Of a DNA stretch of 64,000 nt, positions 1-8,717 are shown piece after piece. The DNA lies in assembly GCA_018269055.1 (NCBI GenBank), contig JAFDVI010000007.1, positions 62,001 through 126,000 on the forward strand, given 5' to 3'. Positions within the stretch are counted from its first letter, which is position 1; each line of letters opens with the position of its first letter. Made by a program: the position numbers and the translations under genes. Source of the stretch: Acidobacteriota bacterium (GTDB taxonomy: Bacteria; Acidobacteriota; Blastocatellia; RBC074). The notes below the pieces were generated by a model. That model was not told the origin of the DNA. It saw only the letters and a program-made list of their open reading frames with translations, and searched no databases.

Positions 1-93
1 TGACATTTACGGCGATGTCGCAAGCTGTACGCGAACAAATTGAATCGGTACCGAGGCCCGTTTCGCAACTGGCGAATTGAAAGGAAAGAACGT

Positions 94-663
94 ATGCCAA
101 CCAAACATCCAACGTTGCTTGACCGTCGAAAAGCCGTCTTGGCCGTCATTGATATGCAGGAAGCCTTTCGCAAAATCATCGGCGATTTCGATCAGATTGC
201 CGAACGCATCGCCCTGCTGGTGCAAGCCGCCACGTTGCTGAACCTGCCGGCGATTGTCACCGAACAATATCCGAAAGGGCTTGGCCATACGGTAAAGGAA
301 ATCACCGAGCATTTGCCCGAAGGTTCAGAGCCAATTGAAAAGCTTTCGTTTTCTGCTTGTGGGGTACAGGAGTTCGATTTGCGATTGCGCGAACTTCACG
401 CCGAACAAGTCCTGCTGTGCGGCATCGAAGCGCACATTTGCGTCAGCCAAACCGCGCACGATTTATTACACAATGGCTATCAAGTGCATTTGCTGAGCGA
501 TGCGGTTTCAACGCGGTTGCCGCGCAATCGCGAAGTGGCAATCAATAAGATGGCGAAATCGGGCGCGATCATTTCTTCGGTGGAAATGGCGTTGTTTGAA
601 CTGTGCCCGGCTGGAACGCCGGAGTTCAAACAAATGCAGGCGTTGGTAAAACAGCTAAGCTGA
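94..663 (+). CDS. Isochorismatase/nicotinamidase-family cysteine hydrolase
   Basis: A 189-residue single-domain hydrolase of the isochorismatase-like family, probably cytosolic, acting on an amide or similar small molecule. The family's Asp-Lys-Cys triad is visible: Asp20 in AVIDMQ, Lys83 in IEKLSFSAC and Cys116 in GIEAHICVSQT. The EQYPKGLG segment is also typical of this family. I chose the ATG at 94 because AAGGAAAG lies just upstream; an in-frame ATG at 40 would add 18 residues without family similarity. The gene is alone on the plus strand and converges on the 2-hydroxyacid dehydrogenase with only four bases between stops. The substrate cannot be told from sequence; nicotinamidase, ureidoacrylate hydrolase and uncharacterised YcaC-like activities are all possible. 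Confidence 0.88.
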   Translation: MPTKHPTLLDRRKAVLAVIDMQEAFRKIIGDFDQIAERIALLVQAATLLNLPAIVTEQYPKGLGHTVKEITEHLPEGSEPIEKLSFSACGVQEFDLRLRELHAEQVLLCGIEAHICVSQTAHDLLHNGYQVHLLSDAVSTRLPRNREVAINKMAKSGAIISSVEMALFELCPAGTPEFKQMQALVKQLS

Positions 664-667
664 GAGT

Positions 668-1714
668 TTATTGCCAGACCAGATTGCGAGGCTTTTTGCC
701 GCTGAGCGCGTCAATCGTGTTTTCCGCCGCGAGCATTGCCATTGCCGTTCGGGTTTCCAGCGTCGCGCTGCCAATGTGTGGCAGCAACACGACGTTCGAC
801 ATTTCAAACAGCGGAGCATTCACTTCCGGCTCCCGCTCAAATACATCCAATCCGGCTCCGGCAATTCTTCGCTGCTGCAGGGCTTCGACCAGCGCAGCTT
901 CATCAACCACAGGCCCGCGCGCGGTATTGATCAAATATGCTGTCGGCTTCATCCGCGCCAAGGCAGCCGCATTGATCAGATGCTGTGTTGTCATCGCCAG
1001 CGGAACGTGCAGCGTTACAATGTCGGATAGTTCCAACAGTTGATGAAACGTTGCCCGTCGCGCGGTCATTCCATCTGCTCTGGCGCTTTGCGTAAGCGGC
1101 GCAGTCGCCGCCTGCCGTGCTGCGGCTTGCTTGCTCAGAATTTGCGCGTTGTAGTGAGGATCATCTCGATAAGCAATATCGTCACGCCCGCAATAGACGA
1201 CAGACATCCCGAACCCCATCGCTCTTCTCGCAACGGCTCGCCCGATTCTGCCGTAGCCAACAATCCCCAAAGTTTTCCCAGTCAGTCCCGAACCGAGCAG
1301 CATTTCGAAATCCCAACCGCCAAATTTGCCCGCGCGCAAAAACGCGTCAGCCTCAACGATTCGGCGCGTGACCGCCAGAATCAATGCCCAGGTCAAATCT
1401 GCCGTTGCATCGGTCAACACGTCCGGCGTGTTGGTGACGTAAACGCCCCGCTGTTGAGCCGCTGGCACGTCAATGTTGTTGTATCCGACAGCGACGTTGG
1501 CAATCACGCGCAGCTTCGTTCCGGCCTCGATAATTTCGCGGTCAATGCGATCCGTCAACAAACAGACCAGCCCATCAGCGTCGCGGACACCAGCAAGCAA
1601 GGCTTCTCGCGAAAGCTCGCCAGCCGTTGTGCCAACGCGAACATCGCAAACTTCGGCGAGCCGGTTCATCACTGGCGCGGGAAGCTGACGCGTGACGAAA
1701 ACTTGTGGGCGCAT
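668..1714 (-). CDS. D-isomer-specific 2-hydroxyacid dehydrogenase (glyoxylate/hydroxypyruvate reductase-like)
   Basis: A 348-residue NAD(P)-dependent reductase of the D-2-hydroxyacid dehydrogenase family, expected to interconvert a 2-keto acid such as glyoxylate or hydroxypyruvate with its D-hydroxy acid. The nucleotide-binding GIVGYGRIG loop sits in the middle. The catalytic Arg (NTARGPVVDE, about residue 266), Glu (FEREPEV, about 295) and His (LPHIGSAT, about 313) are all present. An insertion of roughly 40 residues, rich in Ala, Gln and Arg (about 178-218), follows the first strands of the Rossmann domain and is longer than usual for GyaR-type enzymes. It is the last gene of the minus-strand series starting near 9.4 kb, 45 bp after the TIM-barrel gene, which fits a role in sugar-acid or glycerate metabolism. 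The exact substrate is inferred only. Confidence 0.9.
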   Translation of the reverse strand: MRPQVFVTRQLPAPVMNRLAEVCDVRVGTTAGELSREALLAGVRDADGLVCLLTDRIDREIIEAGTKLRVIANVAVGYNNIDVPAAQQRGVYVTNTPDVLTDATADLTWALILAVTRRIVEADAFLRAGKFGGWDFEMLLGSGLTGKTLGIVGYGRIGRAVARRAMGFGMSVVYCGRDDIAYRDDPHYNAQILSKQAAARQAATAPLTQSARADGMTARRATFHQLLELSDIVTLHVPLAMTTQHLINAAALARMKPTAYLINTARGPVVDEAALVEALQQRRIAGAGLDVFEREPEVNAPLFEMSNVVLLPHIGSATLETRTAMAMLAAENTIDALSGKKPRNLVWQ

Positions 1715-1759
1715 AATTGAACGTGGGGCGATTTGGCAAATCGCTCCACCCTTTATTGG

Positions 1760-2644
1760 TCAGGAACCGAAATGTTCAGCCATTTTGCGACGCAAAAACG
1801 CCACGGATTCGCGCAATTCTTCCATGCCGTTTTCGCCGTCTTCGATGGAAATCCATCCATTGAAGCCTTCGGCTTTCAGCGTGGAGAAAATCTTGTCGTA
1901 ATCGTTCAAACCTTTGCCGATGACACCGTGTTTCAGGTTCTTGGCGTATCCCATCGAACCGTCTTGTGATTTCAAATCTTCAATCGTGCCGCTGATCAAA
2001 TACCGATCTGACGCGTGCATCGTGACGACGCGATGTTTAACGGCGGCCAACACATCCAGCGGATCTTCGCCGCAGATGATCGAATTCGACGGATCGAAGT
2101 TCACACCAAACCACGGCGAATCAATCTGGTTGACGACATCTAGGAACACATCCAGATGTTGAGCGAATTCCGGAAATTTCCAGTACCCGTCTTTGTAATG
2201 GTTTTCCATGTTCAGAACGATGTTGCGTTCCGCCGCGTAAGGAATCACAGCTTTGATGGATTCGACCGTGTAGCGAATGCCATCTTCGCGCGAAACGTCT
2301 TCGCGGCGTTGGCCCGACAGCACGCGGCAAAAACTGCCGCCGAGTTGCGCTGTCAGGTCAATCCAGAACCGCTCTTTTTCCAGTTCCTTTTCGCGTTCCG
2401 CGGCATCGTGCTGGGTGAAATCCGGCGAACAGCACATCATCGGAATCTCCAAGCCTTTTGAATCGGCATGCTGTTTGATCTTCGCCACATACTCCGGCTC
2501 GAAGCTGGCGAAAAAGCCCGGATACATCTCAATGCCGTCCACGTCCAGCGTTGAGGCCAAATCAATCCAATCGAATAAAGACATTGTGCGCGTCAGGCAC
2601 AAATCATCCATAAATGCTTTCGGAAAAGCGCTCAGTTTTGCCAT
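1760..2644 (-). CDS. Sugar phosphate isomerase/epimerase, xylose isomerase-like TIM barrel
   Basis: A protein of about 294 residues of the AP endonuclease 2/xylose isomerase-like TIM-barrel superfamily, a group of metal-dependent sugar isomerases, epimerases and dehydratases. Metal-binding-type motifs include NMENHYKDG, GVNFDPSN, VTMHASD and WISIEDGE near the C-terminus. There is no signal peptide, unlike the Tat-exported relative at 49.3-50.1 kb. The start is uncertain: an ATG at 2674 overlaps the stop of the upstream metallophosphoesterase gene, while the ATG at 2644 gives MAKLSAFPKAF and lies 14 bp past that stop. I prefer 2644. Co-orientation with GMC, HUMPS and dehydrogenase genes suggests catabolism of an oxidised sugar. 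The reaction is not predictable from sequence alone. Confidence 0.85.
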   Translation of the reverse strand: MAKLSAFPKAFMDDLCLTRTMSLFDWIDLASTLDVDGIEMYPGFFASFEPEYVAKIKQHADSKGLEIPMMCCSPDFTQHDAAEREKELEKERFWIDLTAQLGGSFCRVLSGQRREDVSREDGIRYTVESIKAVIPYAAERNIVLNMENHYKDGYWKFPEFAQHLDVFLDVVNQIDSPWFGVNFDPSNSIICGEDPLDVLAAVKHRVVTMHASDRYLISGTIEDLKSQDGSMGYAKNLKHGVIGKGLNDYDKIFSTLKAEGFNGWISIEDGENGMEELRESVAFLRRKMAEHFGS

Positions 2645-2657
2645 ATAAGTTCGGGAA

Positions 2658-3824
2658 TTACCTTTCTTGATCATTCAAATTTGCTTTATTACTGCGATAG
2701 GGTTGAAAGTCGCGTCCCCAATCCAGGCCAATGACTTCCACATTGATCTTGTCACCATCCACTGTCACCAGCACGTAATGATAAGCGCCCATGCCAGGTT
2801 CATAAGCCGGTTTGGCAATGCGGTCGAGCGTGACCTTTTCCGCCGCTCCGGCTTTGATATATTCGCGCGTGTCCGGGTCGCCAGCGTATGCGTAAAGCGG
2901 CGCGCCGCCTCCGCCGGTCAAAATGTGATCCAGTCGGTGTTTGCCGCTTGCGTCTTCGTAGCGTTCCACCCAGTGTTCAAACATGTGGTCGTGGCCCACG
3001 AAAAGCAACCGGACGTGGTGTTTGCGGAAGAGTGGCATATATCGTTGCCGAAGAATTACCGTTTGCGGTTCCACCCTTGCGCCTCCGTGCGGGCCGGAAG
3101 AAAGAATCGGATGATGGAAATAAACGACGACGTGCTGAAAGCGGTTGCGATCCAACCCTTCCAGTTGCGCTTTGACCCATTCGAACTGTTTTTCGTCTCC
3201 GGCGATGTTGGAATCCATCGCAATGACGAACATATTGCCGTAGCCGAATGAAAACACAGGGTAATCCGTCAGCCGACGTGGCGAACCGTTCGGCGGAATC
3301 AATTCCGCATTGGCCGCGTAAAAGTTCTTCAGGCCAATTTGCCGCTGCGGATCATCCTGCACGGCCGCGCTACTCAGGTCGTGATTGCCCGGAGCCAGAA
3401 AATACGGCACACCGCCGTCCTGCGTCAGGCGGTTGATCAAATCCACGTAACTGACATTCCATTGCCGCCCGATGCGGCCATTGGCGACGCCATCGCCGGT
3501 TTGCAGCACGAAGCGAACCGGATGCTCGGTCTTTTCCAACTTCTTGATCGTTTGAACCGCCGAATTGACGACCATCGAATGTTCGTACTGCAATTCCAGC
3601 CCATCGCGCCGTCCGCGCGTGTCGCCATACACGATGAAGGAAAACTTCGTCACGCCTGCCGAAGCCGCCTCCGCAGGCAACGGATTGCGTGGAGCTTTGA
3701 TGGGGCGAACCTGCACATCATCGGATAGAGGCGTAGGTGTCGTCTGTGGGGTTTGCGCGCCGGCAAATGACCCAAGAGAAATTAGTGTGATCAGTATTCC
3801 TATGTAACAGAGCTTCATTTTCAC
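2658..3824 (-). CDS. Secreted calcineurin-like metallophosphoesterase
   Basis: A 388-residue exported phosphoesterase. Residues 1-23 form a signal peptide ending in GSFAGAQ, followed by a Thr/Pro-rich linker. The metallophosphoesterase motifs come in order: YGDTRG (about residue 67), GDGVANGR (about 112), PGNHD (about 147), FHHP (about 238) and GHDHMFEH (about 278). These bind the dinuclear metal centre. It probably hydrolyses a phosphomonoester or phosphodiester in the periplasm, resembling purple acid phosphatase-like enzymes. The first codon is GTG at 3824; an ATG two codons further in (3818) is an alternative. Its stop codon abuts or overlaps the TIM-barrel gene, so the two are probably co-transcribed. 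The substrate is unknown. Confidence 0.88.
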   Translation of the reverse strand: MKMKLCYIGILITLISLGSFAGAQTPQTTPTPLSDDVQVRPIKAPRNPLPAEAASAGVTKFSFIVYGDTRGRRDGLELQYEHSMVVNSAVQTIKKLEKTEHPVRFVLQTGDGVANGRIGRQWNVSYVDLINRLTQDGGVPYFLAPGNHDLSSAAVQDDPQRQIGLKNFYAANAELIPPNGSPRRLTDYPVFSFGYGNMFVIAMDSNIAGDEKQFEWVKAQLEGLDRNRFQHVVVYFHHPILSSGPHGGARVEPQTVILRQRYMPLFRKHHVRLLFVGHDHMFEHWVERYEDASGKHRLDHILTGGGGAPLYAYAGDPDTREYIKAGAAEKVTLDRIAKPAYEPGMGAYHYVLVTVDGDKINVEVIGLDWGRDFQPYRSNKANLNDQER

Positions 3825-3843
3825 CGATATAGACCTTTGATAT

Positions 3844-4176
3844 TCAGAATAGAATTAGACAACCCGCCTGGACGTCAACACAAAACTCTTCTATCCGACC
3901 AACCTGATTCCTTAAGATCAGTTCGACGTGTTTCGTTGAACAATTGCCGCGCCTAAACCAGATCACTTTTGGCGGCGGCCCAACCAAAAGAGACTGCTGA
4001 TAGAAATCTGTATCTTTCGAAATAATAACGAAGTTGTGTTGCTTGGCGTATTCCCAGATCAAACGATCATCCGTCTGATCCATCCCCAAATCTTTCACAT
4101 GCAGTGAGTCGGGGAAAAGACCGGCTAGCGTCTTTACCAGTTTGCGGGACAAGTTTTGATCGAATAGAAGTTTCAA
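3844..4176 (-). CDS. DUF5615 PIN-like toxin component
   Basis: A 110-residue protein of the DUF5615 (Mut7-C/PIN-like) family, usually found as the presumed RNase toxin of a two-gene module. The N-terminal MKLLFDQNLSRKL and the internal IISKDTDF carry the acidic residues (Asp6, and Asp54 and Asp56 approximately) that form the PIN-type metal site. The gene overlaps its DUF433 partner by four bases (ATGA), so translation is coupled. Established knowledge: DUF433/DUF5615 pairs are annotated as VapBC-like toxin-antitoxin systems. Activity here is inferred. The pair sits between the metabolic dehydrogenase genes and the metallophosphoesterase on the same strand, so it may be transcribed with them. 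Confidence 0.85.
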   Translation of the reverse strand: MKLLFDQNLSRKLVKTLAGLFPDSLHVKDLGMDQTDDRLIWEYAKQHNFVIISKDTDFYQQSLLVGPPPKVIWFRRGNCSTKHVELILRNQVGRIEEFCVDVQAGCLILF

Positions 4177-4397
4177 GCAGGAATGCTCATTACCTTACGC
4201 CCTTGGTCAGCGGCAAAAGCCAGGCAAGCCAGAATGTCTTCGCGCGTTAGCTCAGGGAAGTCATCAATAACCTCTTCAATTGACATTCCCGAAGCCAGGT
4301 AATCAAGCACGTCATAAACCGTGATTCGCATTCCGCGAATACAGGGTTTGCCGCTGCGTTTGCCGGGTTCGATGGTGATAATGTCTTGATAACTCAT
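4173..4397 (-). CDS. DUF433 antitoxin
   Basis: A 74-residue DUF433 protein, the usual partner of DUF5615. The family signature is clear: the start ITIEPGKRSGKPCIRGMRITVYDVLDYLASGMS, quoted here only as residues 8-40 in outline, with key GKPCIRG and RITV elements, followed by the helix-turn-helix-like EEVIDDFPELTREDILACLAFA. It is expected to bind and neutralise the toxin and to repress its own promoter. Its stop overlaps the toxin start by four bases. About 55 bp separate it from the end of the zinc dehydrogenase gene upstream. Confidence 0.87.
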   Translation of the reverse strand: MSYQDIITIEPGKRSGKPCIRGMRITVYDVLDYLASGMSIEEVIDDFPELTREDILACLAFAADQGRKVMSIPA

Positions 4398-4452
4398 AAG
4401 GAAATCGTAGTTCTCCTCAATCCACTAAAGCAAGGCTTTAACCTTTATAAAC

Positions 4453-5505
4453 TCACGCCTTTGGCTGCAAGACAGCTTTTACATACTTGCCATCGTGCAT
4501 GCCGTCGAAACAGTCTTTCCAGTCTTCCAAAAACGCGACGCGGCTGATGATCGGTTTCAGATTGATTTGCCCCGAAGCCAGCATCGAAACCACCATCTCC
4601 CAGTTTTGAAACGTGTGGCTGAAACTGCCTTGCAAGCGAACGGCTTTCTGCACCAGCGGATCGAGCGAAAAGCCCAGCGGTTGCGGCCCCCAGCCGACTT
4701 TGGTGATTTGGCCTGCCGGGCGAACGATATCGAGCGCCGTTTTCAGCGCAGCGGAAGCTCCGGCGGCATCCACGACCAGATGCGCGCCGAGTCCATCGCC
4801 CAGGCTCATCACCATCTCTTTCAGATCGGTTTCCTGCAAATTGACGGTATGGGTTGCGCCCAGTTCTTTGGCCGCTTCCAGGCGCGAAGCATCGCTGGCC
4901 ATCCCGGCGACGATCAGATTTCCTGCTCCGGACAGGCGGGCCATTTCCGCACACAGCAAGCCAATCGGCCCCGGCCCCAACACGACCACCGTGTCGCCGG
5001 GTCTGACATTGCTCTTTTCGATGACGCAATTGTATCCAACGCAGCAAGGTTCGGTCAGCGCGGCTTTTTCAAACGACAAGCTGTCCGGGATGTGGTGCAG
5101 CGTGCGTTCGGGGACGCGAACAAACCCGGCCATCGCGCCATTGATGCCGTACCCAAAGCCTTTGCGTTGCGGGCAGAGGTTGTAAGCGCCCGTGCGGCAC
5201 ATCATGCATTGGCCGCAAATGTACGAGGCGGTTTCGGAAACCACGCGGTCGCCTTCTTTGATAGTTTTGACACGCTTGCCGACTTTTGCCGCTACGCCGC
5301 CAAATTCGTGGCCCAAAATGACCGGAACGTTCACCGGCCAGCTTTGTGAAGCGTGATACTGATGCACATCGCTGCCGCAGACGCTGACCGCGCCAACGGA
5401 CAACAGCACTTCGTCTTCGCCGATTTCAGGAATCGCGACCTCGCGGACTTCGACCGAACCAGGTTTCAGGTCGTATTGCACGACCGCTGTCATGGAATTT
5501 CTCAT
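4453..5505 (-). CDS. Zinc-dependent medium-chain alcohol/polyol dehydrogenase
   Basis: A 350-residue medium-chain dehydrogenase of the sorbitol/threonine dehydrogenase type. Catalytic zinc ligands are Cys43 (SVCGSD), His66 and Glu67 (ILGHEFGG). A structural-zinc lobe follows with CGQCMMCRTGAYNLC around residues 96-110. The NAD(P)-binding loop GPGPIGLLCAE lies near residue 175. It should oxidise a sugar alcohol or related secondary alcohol in the cytosol. The ATG at 5505 overlaps the stop of the HUMPS gene (ATGA) and has AGGAG nine bases upstream, so the two products are probably made in similar amounts. The tight link to a HUMPS enzyme and a GMC oxidoreductase suggests consecutive steps of one pathway. 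Confidence 0.92.
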   Translation of the reverse strand: MRNSMTAVVQYDLKPGSVEVREVAIPEIGEDEVLLSVGAVSVCGSDVHQYHASQSWPVNVPVILGHEFGGVAAKVGKRVKTIKEGDRVVSETASYICGQCMMCRTGAYNLCPQRKGFGYGINGAMAGFVRVPERTLHHIPDSLSFEKAALTEPCCVGYNCVIEKSNVRPGDTVVVLGPGPIGLLCAEMARLSGAGNLIVAGMASDASRLEAAKELGATHTVNLQETDLKEMVMSLGDGLGAHLVVDAAGASAALKTALDIVRPAGQITKVGWGPQPLGFSLDPLVQKAVRLQGSFSHTFQNWEMVVSMLASGQINLKPIISRVAFLEDWKDCFDGMHDGKYVKAVLQPKA

Positions 5506-6182
5506 TGTCTGATTCTCCTTACGATTTCGCTCAAGATGCCTTTTAGGTCGCCGCTGGTGGTGCTGAATGAATGCGCGTCAATCGCCAGCGGAGCGCCAAT
5601 TACCACGAGCGGCGCGCCGTGTTTCGGCATGCTGATGGCCTGTTCGATGGAAAGTCCGCCGACGGCTTGGACGGGAATGGTGACGGCTTCGACAACGGCT
5701 TTCAGGTCATCCAGCGGGCTGAGCATTTTGCCTGTGTCGGCGAAAATGCCGTTGCGTTCGTCAAAACCCGTATGGTGCACGATGTAATCCACGCCCAGAT
5801 CCTGCATCCATTTCGAGGCGGCGGCTTTGTCGTCGCAAACCATATTGTCGCCCATCACTTTCGCGCCAAAATCGCGTCCGGCTTTGACGACGCATTTGAT
5901 GGTTTCGGCGTGCGCGCGCGCCATGACAACGACGTGCGTCGCCCCGGCTTTGGCCATCATTTCGGCTTCCAGGTATCCGCCGTCCATTGTTTTCAGGTCG
6001 GCAACGATTGGGTGTTTGGGAAATTCTGCGCGTAGTGCACGAACGCCATGCAGCCCTTCTGCCAGAATTAGCGGCGTTCCAGCTTCCAGCCAGTCCACAC
6101 CAGCTTCAACAGCGATGCGTGCGGTTTCAATTGCTTCTTTGATATCGGTCAGATCGAGAGAAATTTGTACGATTGGTTGCAT
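5502..6182 (-). CDS. HUMPS-family enzyme (3-hexulose-6-phosphate synthase / 3-keto-L-gulonate-6-phosphate decarboxylase-like)
   Basis: A 226-residue TIM-barrel protein of the orotidine 5'-phosphate decarboxylase suprafamily. Asp10 (SLDLTD), the hallmark DLKTMDGG with Asp62, Lys64 and Asp67, the MARAHAET segment and the phosphate-gripping AVGGLS and VVIGAPLA near the C-terminus are seen. These match hexulose-6-phosphate synthase and keto-gulonate-phosphate decarboxylase, which act on phosphorylated pentuloses or hexulosonates through a Mg-stabilised enediolate. No 6-phospho-3-hexuloisomerase gene lies beside it, which argues against a simple formaldehyde (RuMP) role. The neighbours are a GMC oxidoreductase 10 bp upstream and a polyol dehydrogenase overlapping downstream. 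The precise reaction is open. Confidence 0.85.
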   Translation of the reverse strand: MQPIVQISLDLTDIKEAIETARIAVEAGVDWLEAGTPLILAEGLHGVRALRAEFPKHPIVADLKTMDGGYLEAEMMAKAGATHVVVMARAHAETIKCVVKAGRDFGAKVMGDNMVCDDKAAASKWMQDLGVDYIVHHTGFDERNGIFADTGKMLSPLDDLKAVVEAVTIPVQAVGGLSIEQAISMPKHGAPLVVIGAPLAIDAHSFSTTSGDLKGILSEIVRRIRQ

Positions 6183-6191
6183 TGGTGGTGG

Positions 6192-7892
6192 TTATAAATT
6201 GCCTTTCTTGAGTTCTTCGGTGATGTAATCGCAAGCGCGGACGGTGAGTGCCATCATTGTCAACGTAGGGTTTTGACAGCCCATCGAAACAAAAGCCGAG
6301 CCGTCAGTAACAAATAAATTCTTGACGTCCCAGCTTTGATTGAATTTGTTCAGCACGGACGTTTTCGGATCGTTGCCCATTCGGGCGGTGCCGACTTCGT
6401 GTATGCACAGCCCCGGCGCAGCCGGATACGGATTCGCCCATTGAACGTCCCAACCGGCGGTGGTCGCCATTTCGCGCAGAGTTTCAATCTGGTCTTTGAC
6501 CATTTCGCGTTCATTGTCGCTGTGCGTGCATTCAATGTGCGCGACAGGAATTCCCCAGGCGTCTTTGACAGCCTTGTTGATCGTCACGCGGTTTTCCTTG
6601 CGCGGCAGCATTTCCCCAAATGCGCCCATCCAGAAATTCGGTGCGTCCGGAGTTGAACGAATTTGCTGTTTCATTTGCTGGCCGAAGCCGGGCAAGCTCC
6701 TTAAGTGCGTTGGAAACATGCCTTTTTGCGCCGCAGCCTGAACTCCATAACCGCGAATGAATTTTGGATGTTTATCGAAAACGTTACGAAACTTTGGGAT
6801 GTACACGCCATTGTTGCGCCCGTCGTCGTAGGCATATGGATATTTCGCCACCTTCGTCACAACGCCGCCGACACTCACGCCATAAGTGTGATCCATCAGA
6901 TATCGCCCCAGCGCATCCGACGAATTGCCCAATCCGTTTGGATGTTGGCGCGTTGCGGAATTGAGCAGCAGCCGCGCCGATTCAATGGTCGAAGCGCAAA
7001 CAATGACCACCTTGGCAAACACTTCCTGCGCTTGTTTGGTCAAACGATCCACAAAGGCGACGCCTTTTGCTTTGCCGGTTTTCGGATCAACGATGATGTT
7101 GCTGGCAACGGCGTCCGGTCGCAAAGTCAGCTTGCCGGTCTTCATCGCCGCTGGAAGCGTCGAACCCGGCGTGCTGAAATACGAATGCGTGTCGCATCCT
7201 CGTTCGCAATGTCCGCAATAATGGCAAGTAGGTCGTCCATTGTGAGCCTGCGTCAGCATTGCCACGCGGCCAATGATGACTTTACGTTCCTTCCAACGAG
7301 CTTCAACTGCTTTTTTGAGCAACCGTTCGCCGCAGGTCAGCGCCATCGGCGGCAGAAACACGGAATCGGGAAGCTGTGGCAAGCCTTCTTTCGATCCACT
7401 GATACCAACAAACCGTTCGACGCGTTCGTAATACGGCGCCAATTCATCGTGGCTGATCGGCCAATCGTCGCCGTACCCGTCGCGGCTGGCGGCTTTGAAT
7501 TCGTAATCGCTGAGCCGGTAAGACTGGCGTCCCCACATCAAAGTGCGTCCCCCGACCTGACGTCCGCGAATCCAGTCGAATGGTTTGCCCTCAGCCGTGG
7601 TGTACGGATTTTCTTTGTCATCTACAAAAAAATGATGGCCATATTCATCGCAGGCGTAACATTTCGATTGGGTTGGCTGGCGCTCTTTGAAAAGCTCGGT
7701 TTGCGGAATCAGGTTGCGGTGTTTCAGGTCGTAGGGCCAGGCCAACATCTTGTAATCTTTCGCGGGATCGAGCTTGCGTCCGGCTTCGAGCATGATCACG
7801 CGCATCCCTTTTTCGGTCAGTTCTTTTGCCGCCCAGCCGCCGGTCGCGCCTGAGCCAACCACGATTGCATCGTAGACAGGTTGTTGAGCCAT
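6192..7892 (-). CDS. GMC-family FAD-dependent oxidoreductase with a cysteine cluster
   Basis: A 566-residue glucose-methanol-choline oxidoreductase. The FAD Rossmann loop [13 protein letters not shown] is at residues 12-24, with an Asp/Glu-ending second strand (MLEAG). The FAD-contacting segment [15 protein letters not shown] and the C-terminal active-site motifs [11 protein letters not shown] (His near 500) and [13 protein letters not shown] (Asn near 543) are present. About residues 222-232 contain C-x2-C-x2-C-x3-C ([11 protein letters not shown]), which could bind an iron-sulfur cluster or zinc. Bacterial FAD-glucose dehydrogenases are known to carry a 3Fe-4S cluster, but their spacing differs from this one. 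No gluconate-dehydrogenase-type small subunit is adjacent and no signal peptide is visible. It likely oxidises a sugar or sugar alcohol. Confidence 0.9.
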   Translation of the reverse strand: MAQQPVYDAIVVGSGATGGWAAKELTEKGMRVIMLEAGRKLDPAKDYKMLAWPYDLKHRNLIPQTELFKERQPTQSKCYACDEYGHHFFVDDKENPYTTAEGKPFDWIRGRQVGGRTLMWGRQSYRLSDYEFKAASRDGYGDDWPISHDELAPYYERVERFVGISGSKEGLPQLPDSVFLPPMALTCGERLLKKAVEARWKERKVIIGRVAMLTQAHNGRPTCHYCGHCERGCDTHSYFSTPGSTLPAAMKTGKLTLRPDAVASNIIVDPKTGKAKGVAFVDRLTKQAQEVFAKVVIVCASTIESARLLLNSATRQHPNGLGNSSDALGRYLMDHTYGVSVGGVVTKVAKYPYAYDDGRNNGVYIPKFRNVFDKHPKFIRGYGVQAAAQKGMFPTHLRSLPGFGQQMKQQIRSTPDAPNFWMGAFGEMLPRKENRVTINKAVKDAWGIPVAHIECTHSDNEREMVKDQIETLREMATTAGWDVQWANPYPAAPGLCIHEVGTARMGNDPKTSVLNKFNQSWDVKNLFVTDGSAFVSMGCQNPTLTMMALTVRACDYITEELKKGNL

Positions 7893-7918
7893 GGATTTTT
7901 CCCAGCAAAGAAAAGCAC

Positions 7919-7993
7919 GGAGTTCAGGCTTGAGCCTGCCGGTAATACCCTTCCGCCAATTGGCAGCAACCGGCAGCCTGAAGGCTGAACTCC
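7919..7993. repeat. REP-like imperfect inverted repeat, 25-bp arms
   Basis: Two 25-base arms (7919-7943 and 7969-7993) are near-perfect reverse complements, starting GGAGTTCAGG and ending GAACTCC, with a 25-base centre. The element fills most of the gap between the GMC oxidoreductase start and the end of the downstream-lying DedA gene. It resembles the palindromic intergenic elements common in environmental Gram-negative genomes. It could also act as a transcript hairpin between the two genes. Confidence 0.75.
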
Positions 7994-8012
7994 ATGCAAT
8001 TTTGTAGATCGT

Positions 8013-8639
8013 TTAACTCGTTGCTTCGCGCCGACGGCGAAGCAGATTGTTGAACAGGTAAATCACAATGATTGCAGCGGCAATGCCTAATCCGATTTTG
8101 GGATAATGATGTTTGAAGATGTCTGTGGCCTGTTCGCCATATTTCACGGCCAGCCAGCCTTCCAGCAAAAAGCGGAATCCACGACCGGCGACCAACGCGG
8201 CGACAAAGCGCCAAAGTTGCATTTTGAAAGCGCCCGCGCTCAACACAAATAGTTTGAAAGGAAACGGCGGCGGCAAAACCGAAGCCAAGAGCATGGCCAG
8301 AATGTCGTACCGATCCAGCAAATCTTCAACGCGCGCGCGTTTTTCGGGACTGAATTTTCTCAGCACCGCCTGGCCGCCTTTGAGCGCGGCAAAGTAAAGA
8401 ACCAAAGAACCTGCGGTCGAACCAAGCACCGCCGCAATGACGTACACCGGCATCATCGTGTGGTTGGCGTGCGAAAGCGCCATCACGACAACATCCGGCC
8501 CGCCGGGCAATGGAATGGATGCCGCGTCAATAAAGCCTATCGCCAAAATCCCCAACGCTCCCAAACCAAACAAGGTCGCCTGCAGCGATTTCAACGCGCT
8601 GCCGATACTAAAAAGAAAAGTTTTCATTGATGAGTCCAC
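8013..8639 (-). CDS. DedA/VTT-domain membrane protein (YqaA-like), copy 1
   Basis: A 208-residue integral membrane protein of the VTT/DedA (SNARE-associated) family, whose members act in lipid scrambling and envelope homeostasis. The family signature appears in IDAASIPLPGGPDVVVMALSH near residues 38-58, a re-entrant glycine-rich YVIAAVLGSTAGSLVLYF segment, the conserved ASVLPPPFPFKLFVLSAGAF around 120-140 and the basic FVAALVAGRGFRF that follows. Hydrophobic segments predict about five membrane passes. The first codon is GTG at 8639, with ATG at 8627 as an alternative. It is a paralogue of the gene 78 bp upstream; both share the P-P-P-x-P-F-K segment. The specific lipid or ion is unknown. Confidence 0.87.
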   Translation of the reverse strand: MDSSMKTFLFSIGSALKSLQATLFGLGALGILAIGFIDAASIPLPGGPDVVVMALSHANHTMMPVYVIAAVLGSTAGSLVLYFAALKGGQAVLRKFSPEKRARVEDLLDRYDILAMLLASVLPPPFPFKLFVLSAGAFKMQLWRFVAALVAGRGFRFLLEGWLAVKYGEQATDIFKHHYPKIGLGIAAAIIVIYLFNNLLRRRREATS

Positions 8640-8717
8640 TCAGTTCCGTCTGTCAATTTTCGGCTTGCCCCTTCTGCCACGAAGAAGAAACCGAAAACTG
8701 GCACAAGAAATTCAAAA

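Noticed and set aside
1-93. Possible end of an upstream gene at the window start
   Set aside because: A TGA begins the window, but there is too little sequence to say whether it ends a real gene.
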